Shown here piece after piece: positions 20,970 through 28,552 of a stretch of 28,552 bases of DNA. Under the pieces are notes generated by a model. It saw only the letters and a program-made list of their open reading frames with translations, made no database searches and had not been told where the DNA came from. The first letter of the stretch is position 1. The number at the start of each line of letters is the position of its first letter. A program made the position numbers and the translations under genes. Source of the DNA: Rhizophagus sp. LPA8_4_AMF (lineage: Eukaryota > Glomeromycota > Glomeromycetes > Glomerales > Glomeraceae); contig JADRCO010000668.1 in assembly GCA_021464525.1 (NCBI GenBank), forward strand, positions 1 to 28,552, in the 5' to 3' direction.

Positions 20970-22063
20970 TAGAAAGTGAGTAACGTAGTGAGTAACGAAT
21001 TCGCATGACTACGTTACTCCCTTTAATAATAAGGTACGTAACGTAAGATGAAGCTTTTTTACCTTACGTATACATATGTCATGTGATCTGTACAACATCA
21101 ACGCAACATTTTTTCAAAAAAAAAAATTTCTTTAGAAATATTATATAAACAAATTTATATAATAACTATTCTGTTACTTTTATAACAACACATTTAAAAA
21201 TTAGTGCTTTTACACTTTATTATTCCAATAAAATCAATTTCTATAAGCAATAAACAAATATTAATTTTTAATGAAATAGTTTTAAATACGCGTAAAAAAT
21301 AATTTATTCAATTAGTATATAAAAATTAATGCCTAATACAACTCAACATCTACTAAATGACTCCAAGGGCTTGTTTCAGCTAAAAACTCACTGTAATTTC
21401 ATATAAAAGTATTAATATTGTTATGAATATTAAAGTTGTTTTAATAAAAATTAATACTTGAGTGGTTCCATACCTGCTGAACAACTTTACTTAAGCTTCC
21501 TAAACTTATTTCATTCAGCAAAAGCACACTGAAATCGCAATTGAAAAAAATATATGACAATTTAAAAAAAAAAATATCTATTTTCTTCACAAATATTTAG
21601 ATAATATTAATAAAAATATTTATATTCCATACTTGATAAATGACTCTTTATATTAGTCACCCAAGACTTGCAAGTCTTGCTTCATTAAACCAAAGTATTA
21701 AAATAATATTATAAAATCTAAAATCTATAAAAAAAACGCGTTTATTGTAAACAAAAATAGGTTACAGTTTATTAACAATATTCCATACTTGAATTCTTAA
21801 GAATAATTAACTTCATCATTTAATAGGTTATTAAAAAATATTTTTAATATGGGAAAAGAAAAAAGAGTTCGTGGGAAATAATTTTGTAAAAAAACAACGA
21901 TCGCGCCACAAGATCCTGTGTAAGTCACGTGTACAAGGTGAGTAACGTAAGATGAAAAAAAATTTACTTTACGTTACGTACCTTACATTATTATAGTAAG
22001 TAACGTAGATAAACAAGTGGCTTTACGTTACTCACTTAGCCAATCTACGTTACTCACTTTCTA
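20970..22063. mobile_element. ~1.09-kb non-autonomous TIR element flanked by TA
   Basis: The left end (20970-20988) and the reverse complement of the right end (22045-22063) are identical over 19 bases: tagaaagtgagtaacgtag. Similarity extends inward for about 85-100 bp with gaps, sharing gtgagtaacg, ctacgttact and aaggtacgtaacgtaa. The ends themselves contain palindromic gtaacgtag/ctacgttac motifs. TA dinucleotides at 20970-20971 and 22062-22063 could be target-site duplications as in Tc1/mariner-type insertions. The interior (21060-21940) is AT-rich with no frame over about 60 codons, so no transposase is encoded. Confidence 0.75.
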
Positions 22064-22129
22064 TATACTCGACCAAAAATTATCATAATTCCGGCCGAAA
22101 ATTTTACGGCTGTGGAAATATTTTGTCTT

Positions 22130-23560
22130 ACATAATCATTGACGTAGATTTTGCATGTAATGATGAAATTATGTCATAATCACAAATTATGATAATCTTT
22201 GTATAAAATTCCCTTAAATAGTAGTCTCACAAAGAATTGGCTGATAAATTAATGTACACCATCTGACTCTCACCATTTCAGAATGTCTTCGTTAACATCT
22301 CTTCCTGATTATGAAAAATTCGTTGAAATTCAACAAAATGTTTATCGTGCAAGATTTTCTTTAAAATTATATGGAAGTATTTATCCAACATCAATATTTT
22401 TAATTCATATGCCTTCTACAAAGGATTGTATTTTAGTTGATGGTGGGGACCCAGATAATGTAACTAAATTAACAAATGCGATTTCATCACATTTTGAATC
22501 ATTTCCTGAATATAAATTAAAGTATGTAGTATTAACTCATGGTCATTTTGATCATACGGGAGCTTTATTAAAATTATTAAATGATTATAAAGATATTAAA
22601 ATTGTTATGGGAGAAAATGAAATTCCTTTTGTCGTTCATGGAAAAAAATATAGTGAAATTACTGGTGATACCTTAACTTATCAATTATTGAAACATTTTT
22701 TTACTGAGGGAAAAGCTATAGGTAATGAAGATAGGGTCGTTGCTATTAAAGAGGGTAGAGAAGATGAATTTGAATTCCATAATGACTTGAGACCAATTTT
22801 TACTGTTGGACATACACCTGGTAAAGTAGAAATCATTTAATTTATTTATTTTCAAAATTAAATTTAATTAAACTAAATAAATTATTTATCTTTTTTTTCT
22901 TTTTTTTTTTGGTTCGAAAAGGTTCACTTTCGTATTTACATGTCCCGACAAATATTATTTTAATTGGTGATTTGGTCTTCAACCTTCCTCTGATCCAGAT
23001 CCCTATATTTTCTGCAAAAAATAGTATCAGTATACCTATAACCTCTTTTAGTGTATCAAATACTAGAAATTCTATAAAGAAAGTAGTTGAAATGGAAAGT
23101 GATGTAAAATTTGTATTTCCTGCTCATGATATTTATCAAAATGGGATTAGTATGGAAGAATTTAAACAATATGCTCAAAAATTATAAGAATTCTCAAACT
23201 TTCATAGTTTTACTTTGAATAAATATTTATTATACTTATTTTATATATTTTATTTACTTTATATAATAAAATGGTTTACATATTTTTAATTGTTTTGAAC
23301 TTAAAAATTAAAACGTTTCAAATGAGTACACAGTTCGAGTAATTCAAAATCATACTTGAAACTACTAATTTGTAACGGTTGGATAAACTTTCTTGATATT
23401 CGGTAATTAGGGAAAGGAGGAAGAGTAACGGAAGAGAATTAAAGAGGATTACGGGAAAGAGTAAGCGTAACATGATCTTGTAAATAATCCATGAACGAAA
23501 TATTATTATTTCAGACGACTTAGTTTCTGGTATTGTTGCATAAAGACCATTTCATTCTTT
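22130..23560. repeat. Segmental duplication, left copy (with 24640-25880)
   Basis: Non-coding flanks are shared as well as the genes. Upstream, atgaaattatgtcataatca and tagtagt.tcacaaa.gaattgg occur before both copies. Downstream, tggtaatta.gg.aaag, gagtaa and cgatcttgtaaat..tc recur after both. The right copy spans about 24640-25880. The spacer between the copies carries the MITE at 23813-23979. Confidence 0.75.
22283..23187 (+). CDS. Metallo-beta-lactamase-fold hydrolase
   Basis: Two exons (22283-22820 and 22922-23187) join to 267 aa. The intron is 101 nt with donor G|GTAAAG, a pyrimidine-rich tract and acceptor AAAAG. The metal ligands are all present: THGHFDH (about residues 86-92), GHTPG spanning the splice site (about 176-180), the aspartate in LIGDLVF, and the histidine in PAHD near the C-terminus. 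This suits a soluble cytosolic dinuclear zinc hydrolase of the LACTB2/glyoxalase-II superfamily. The substrate cannot be assigned. Without splicing, the first frame stops at 22838-22840 shortly after GHTPG. The ATG follows a tttcag that could be the acceptor of a 5'UTR intron. A decayed paralogue lies at 24780-25563. Confidence 0.88.
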
Positions 23561-23812
23561 CGTGATTACATTAATTCATCTTTTTCTTCGCCTCAAATAT
23601 TGTGCTTGTGTTTCACGTGCTTTTTTCGAATGAAAGGCGGGATATTTTGCATTCTGAGTTTATAGAGGGCGGTAATTCAGAAAAAAATTCTGAGTTTCAG
23701 TTATTTAACTTATCCTTTTTTTAAAATTAGTTCTTTTTGTAAGTTTATGTTTTTAATAAAAGAAAGTTATTTTCATGATAAAAATAATCATATGTTTTCT
23801 TTTTGTAGGAAC

Positions 23813-23979
23813 TACCGTCAGACTCCGAGATAACGATATGTTGGGACCATATGAAAATTCTTGAAAAATGTCATGTCAAATTATACCGGTTCTCTCATAT
23901 AGTGGAAAAAGTGTCATTATATCGAGTTTTTAATATATATACGGTATATCGAATATCAGTATATCGAGGTCTGACCGTA
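23813..23979. mobile_element. 167-bp MITE with TA flanks
   Basis: The left end after TA reads ccgtcagactccgagata. The reverse complement of the right end before TA reads cggtcagacctcgatata. About 19 of the first 25 positions agree, and both ends are bordered by TA (23813-23814 and 23978-23979). The interior is full of tatcg/cgata motifs. The end sequence resembles those of pogo/Tc1-type MITEs. The 62-codon minus-strand frame overlapping it has no coding support. Confidence 0.7.
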
Positions 23980-24779
23980 CTCTTAGACGAAATTGCTAAA
24001 TGATTTTTATAAATGAAGATACTAGATTTTTTCTTTTTTTTTTCTATAGACATTAAATTTTGGTTATAAAACATAGGAATCATGAAAGATAATTAAAAAT
24101 AGTCAGTAATACAAGTGAGTTAATTTTTAGGGATGGTAAAATATACGATTCATTATAAGTTTGTTAATAATCTATTTAAAAATTTAACGGGCTAGTTTTT
24201 ATTGAATAATGGCACGGACTTATCAAAAAAAATTTAAAAAGCGTAAAATACAATCTAAAAGAACGCCTGTGGCGATTAATTTATAAAATAATAAAATAAC
24301 TCAGATCATTTTCTCATTTTCTTATTTACAGTTGTATCGCTTTTTTTTATTATTACTTGTACACACAATCTTCATACCTGACGTCCTTGGATATTTTCTT
24401 CGATGCTGTAATTAATATCTTAATATCGGTAGTATAAATGATTTTGTTAAATATAATTTTAGTTAAAAATTCTTATTTGTAAATATTAATAAAATAAAAA
24501 TATTTTTAATAATACGTATTAACTTTCCTAATGTTACTGCAGTTTATGGTCAAAATTCACTATGTATTCTTATCAGTTATTAACCATATTTGAAAGATAA
24601 ATCATGTTTCCACGCCACATTTTAACATTACACGAGCAGCTGATCATAACAGTCATATAGTAATGATTGTAATAATGAAATTATGTCATAATCATAATTT
24701 TCCTTTTTAAAAATAGTAGTTTCACAAAAGAATTGGATGATAAATTAACGTACATCATCTGATCTATTTTAACTATTTT

Positions 24780-25563
24780 CATTAACGGATTATGAAAAAT
24801 TCGTTGAAATTCCACAAAATATTTATCGTACAAGATTTTCTTTAAAATTATTTGGGAATACTTTACCAACATCAATATTTTTAATTCACATACCTTCTAC
24901 AAAGGATTGTATTTTAGTTGATAGTGTAGATCCAGATAATGAAACTAAATTATCGAATGCAGTTTCATCTCATAAAATTATTAAACGATTATAAAGATAT
25001 TAAAATTATTATTGGAGAAAATGAATTTCCTTTTGTCATTAATGGAAAAAGCTACGGTGAAATTATTGGTGACACCTTAACTTATCAATTATTGAAGCTT
25101 TTTTTTCGTTTAAGGAAAAGCTATAGGTAATGAAGATAGGTTTGTTGTTATTAAAGAGGGTAGAGAAGATGAATTTGAATTTCATAATGAATTGAGACCA
25201 ATTTTTACTGTTGGACATACACCTGGTAAAGTAGAAAAAACAAATTATTTATTAATCTCAAAATTAAATTAAACTAAGTTATTTATTTTTTTAATTTTAA
25301 AAGGTTCACTTTCGTATTTACACGTTCCAACGAATATTATTTTAATTGGGGATTTGGTTTTTAACATTCCTCCTTTCCCTATATTTTCTACGAAAAGTAC
25401 TATTAGTATACCTATATCCTCTTTTAATGTGTCAGATTCTAAAGTTTCTATAAAGAAGATTTCCGAAATGGAAAATGAATTAAAAATCGTATTTCCCGCC
25501 CATGATATTTATCCAAATGGGATTAGTATAGAAGAATTTAAACAATATGCTCAAAAATTATAA
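24780..25563 (+). pseudogene. Decayed duplicate of the MBL-fold hydrolase gene
   Basis: This copy aligns with 22283-23187 almost throughout, including the intron position (intron 25226-25313, donor CCTG|GTAAAG). It is broken in three ways. The start region is reduced, with no ATG equivalent. About 77 bp corresponding to 22493-22569 is missing, which removes the THGHFDH metal motif and shifts the frame. A further indel occurs in the T-run near 25100-25110. Exon 2 (25314-25563) remains open, with GSLSYLHVP, LIGDLVF and PAHD intact. Homology extends outside the gene on both sides, so it arose by segmental duplication. Confidence 0.88.
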
Positions 25564-26034
25564 GGATTCTTCCAATTTCTTAATTTATATTGAAAAATAT
25601 ATTATATATGTATGTTTTATTTATTCTATATAAATAAATATATTGACACATGGTTATTTTTACAATTATACAAGTTTGTATTTAAAAATTAAAAAGTTTT
25701 TAACCGAATATATGATTCGAGCAATTCATATCGACTATTTTGTTACGTTTTGATAAATGGTAATTAAGGAAAAGAGTAAGGCAACGGAAGGGGAAAGAGT
25801 AAACGTAACGCACGATCTTGTAAATGATCTATAAATAATATGAATTAGTTTTAGATGAGAACTGCCGTTCATTCTTTTTTAGTAATTGGATTTTGTATTG
25901 AACCACGTGGGAACTAAAATTATTATTAAATTAATGTAAATAAATTAGTATGATATATTATATATATATGTACTGTATATATTGTCATATTTGTATTAAT
26001 TGTATAAATATTTTATATATAATATTTACCGATG

Positions 26035-26250
26035 TATTAGTAACTCCCATAGGAGTATTTGATGGTGTAAAATCATAGAATTAAGCGTAGATGTTTGTGC
26101 CGGTTGAATTTGCGCAGGAATCGCAACAGCTTGCTGTAAAACGGGTGAATTTGATAATAGTTGGAGTAATAGAGCAACATTTGGGAACGGACTTTGGATT
26201 TACTATAGGATCTGTATTGTTATTACTATTATTTGAGCTATCAGTCATAG
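26035..26250 (-). pseudogene. Frameshifted Q/P-rich coding relic
   Basis: Reading the minus strand, three consecutive frames each give biased, protein-like sequence: MTDSSNNSNNNTDPIVNPKS (start about 26250), then LLSNSPVLQQAVAIPAQIQ and PAQTSTLN, then YDFTPSNTPMGVTNTSVNI ending near 26035. Switching frames twice without loss of character suggests an old N- and Q/P-rich gene (regulator-like low complexity) with small indels. The family is not recognised. The plus-strand 82-codon frame here (26091-26339) has an LLLLLL run that is simply the complement of the Asn-rich stretch. Confidence 0.4.
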
Positions 26251-26734
26251 TTTACTATGAACAAAGAGCGAGTAAAAATAATGTAAGTGCTTCAGCACAT
26301 TATTACTATTTACGTACGAAAAATCCAATATATCATTAAAGAATTTTATCTTTTATTATTTATTATTTTACCAAGTAAATTTTCAAATAACTTTTCTTAT
26401 TTTACATTTAAACTTTTAAGTTACTAGGGAAGAAATGAATATTAAAAAGAAATGATCGAAAAACTGATAAACGAATATTTATATTTGATATTGATGATCG
26501 CTTTTTATATCGTATTAATAATTAATAATAATTATTACATAATACTATTAGTAATCATTAATTTATTTTCTGATTATCGTTATTGCAAAATTCTTTGGAG
26601 AGACAAGTGTTTAGTGTTGTTAATGTAATTGCAAATGATCGTTGTGTAGGATTTCTTAAAATGTCATCAAAGCATGTTATTATTGATAGAGAATTTGGTT
26701 ACATTTAGATAAACCTTTAATAATATTTTAAAAA

Positions 26735-26960
26735 AATCGGTATATTTTGTATTATATTAAAATTTCTAATACACATAATCGGAGTATTTCCAATCTAAAT
26801 ACAAAAGTCGGAATGTTTTCAATATTTTTTTCAATCAAAATACAAAATCGGATTATGTTCAACTTTTTTCGGAATACTTCTAGATAATTTTTATTATATT
26901 AAAACCGCAAAATTTTGACTTAAAATATAATCGGAATATTATCGGTATAATCCAAAAATT
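26735..26960. repeat. Dispersed TCGGAATA-type short repeats
   Basis: About seven variants of tcggaatattttc occur at irregular spacing, for example tcggtatattttg near 26738, tcggagtatttcc near 26780, tcggaatgttttc near 26810 and tcggattatgttc near 26849. The middle copies share a cAAAATACAAAA spacer. No gene overlaps them. Confidence 0.5.
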
Positions 26961-28370
26961 TTTTATAGGGATAATTTATAGAAATACCATTTTATTGCTT
27001 CAAGTTAGTGTGATTGTTAGTGTGATTCTAGTGTAGTGCCTTTTGCTATTCAGAAATTATATAATCAAACTTGTTAATTTATTAGTGAAGGAAATATTTT
27101 TATTAGGTTGCTAAAATTTATTATTTATTAAAAATTCTACAATAATATGTGAAACTTATCTGATTAACATTGACTTATATTATTGGAAGCTATTACTATT
27201 AATAATTGAGAGGGAGTGGCTGGTGGTTAATAAGGTGAATTATTTAATAATAAACATACGATTTTCAATAAAATTTAATGAGTTTTGTAGTGATTTTTAT
27301 TATAATTATATTTTTACAAATGAAATTCTCAATAGAAAGAAACGAGATCTGCTGTGCATAGCAATTATGGAGTTAGTAACGTAATACGTAACACTTAATT
27401 TTCACATTTAGTTCTATTTAGTAACATCATTTTTACATAATTAGGCACGTCTGAAATGTGGGACAGGTTAAGCCATATCGGTGACAAATAATTAAGGGAC
27501 CATTCAAAAAAATTATATAAAGACAAGAACTGAGGAGTATACAAGTAGCTGCTAATCCGTTACTATCTAACCCCACCAATTGGGAGTCGTCCTGCCTGTT
27601 ATTTTCCAAGAATAATTAGACATAACCGTCGTATTATCACATTATTGCCGATCACTTTTCCGATCATTAATTAAAATATTATCACAAAAAATACCATTAT
27701 AGGTTATTTTTTTGCAAATTCTACTATATATGGCACCATTAATTTGACTATTTTGAGAGTCAAATGGTTAAAATTAGCAAAAATTGCATGATTTTTATAA
27801 TTAATGAATTATATGTAAATTCAAATTTTATAATCTTGATATCCAGTGATTGGATTTTAATGAATTTTCACCATTAGATTCGTCTCTGTGGAGGATTCGA
27901 ATGATGGTAAAAACATTGAAATCGGATCGATATTGACAAAGTTATTACATCTCAAATGTTTATATTAAATCAAATAATAATTATTAGTTTTTTAATAATT
28001 GCAGGTATTTATTTAATGATAAATTCTGGTTTATTAAAATTATCCTGGTTTATTTAAGCGTTTGATTTTTGAGTACCTAAATAATATATTGTAAAAGTTT
28101 CAAGTTTCGCCCAAACATCTGTGGCTTCGCCCGAAGCTTCAAAGTCCGATTAGAAAATGATCGGTATATATATTAATTATTGGAAATTTTGGCCTAAAGC
28201 TAACTTTAGAACCACGTTTTATTTTGTCACAAAATTTTTATAATAAATTACTAATATGTTAAATATAATACATTTTAAATAATTTTTAGAATATTTATGG
28301 CCTGAAATGAAGTTTCAAAATTAGAGTGATATCACACACATGTATATTATCTGTTATGATTAGGGATGGG
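26960..28370. other. Intergenic AT-rich DNA
   Basis: No coding frame is recognised. A perfect 7-bp-stem hairpin (tttgact / agtcaaa, with outer accat/tggt pairing) lies at about 27735-27768. An agtaacgtaatacgtaacac segment at 27374-27393 resembles the acgtaa-rich ends of the elements at 1-183 and 20970-22063. Nothing else is supported. Confidence 0.35.
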
Positions 28371-28371
28371 A

Positions 28372-28450
28372 AATTAACGGTTAATTATGAATTTGGTTAA
28401 TTAACCAGTTAATTAACGGTTAATTAACGGTTAATTAACCTATAGTTAAC
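28372..28450. repeat. Tandem palindromic GGTTAATTAAC repeat
   Basis: Four to five copies of the palindromic unit ggttaattaac(c/g) occur in a row, each containing ttaattaa. Further degenerate copies (aattaaattataattaacc) continue to about 28490. The array can fold on itself or pair between units. Confidence 0.75.
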
Positions 28451-28552
28451 CCATATCTTAATTTTTTAATTAAATTATAATTAACCTATATGTATTTATT
28501 TTTTATAAGCAATATAATAAAATATTGAACTTTATTTAATTATTAAAAAAAA

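Noticed and set aside
22905..22920. ggttcgaaaa as a tRNA B-box
   Set aside because: There is no matching A-box or cloverleaf, and the bases lie at the 3' end of the MBL intron.
23895..24083. Minus-strand 62-codon frame
   Set aside because: It runs through the right end of the MITE and a poly-T tract; no coding evidence.
26091..26339. Plus-strand 82-codon frame with a hydrophobic LLLLLL segment resembling a membrane protein
   Set aside because: The hydrophobic run is the complement of an Asn codon run on the minus strand, where the composition looks more genuinely coding.

Overview
The window looks like nuclear DNA of a very AT-rich fungus with compact, intron-bearing genes. Spliced genes have introns of about 70-100 nt with GTAAGT/GTATGT-like donors. 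There is no sign of bacterial operons, CRISPR arrays, tRNA or rRNA. A long Sel1-repeat protein joined to a protein kinase, a ZNFX1-type helicase with a long zinc-knuckle array, and dense MITE-like repeats together suggest an arbuscular mycorrhizal fungus (Glomeromycotina, Rhizophagus-like). That assignment is an inference from family content and composition; I could not search databases.

Layout. 1-1500: a small inverted-repeat element and two eroded plus-strand coding relics. 1552-9734 (minus): one large nine-exon gene that I reconstructed by splicing. It encodes a ZNFX1-like SF1 helicase of about 2510 aa with an RG-rich N-terminus, a complete helicase core, about 15 atypical CGH...CW...C knuckles, classical NFX1 knuckles and a RING-like C-terminal block. 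9735-14520: gene-poor DNA carrying about four irregular ~175-bp tandem repeats. 14545-19154 (minus): a 31-unit Sel1 array followed in the same reading frame by a complete protein kinase domain. A single TAA separates the two, and the kinase has no usable ATG of its own. 19155-22282: intergenic DNA with an imperfect long hairpin and a ~1.09-kb TIR element flanked by TA. 22283-23187 (plus): an intact two-exon metallo-beta-lactamase-fold hydrolase gene. 23813-23979: a MITE with TA flanks. 24780-25563 (plus): a decayed duplicate of the hydrolase gene that has lost its start codon and its THxHxDH metal motif. 25900-28552: a frameshifted Q/P-rich coding relic on the minus strand and simple repeats.

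How they fit together. The three gene systems show no direct functional link. By family knowledge, ZNFX1/Hrr1/SAD-3-type helicases act in small-RNA silencing and antiviral RNA sensing. Sel1-kinase proteins are signalling or scaffold proteins, and the MBL protein is a metal-dependent hydrolase of unknown substrate. The clearest points for a second look are the stop codon between the Sel1 array and the kinase, the expanded knuckle array with a GC-AG intron, the duplicated MBL gene with precise loss of its active site, and the TIR element at 20970-22063.
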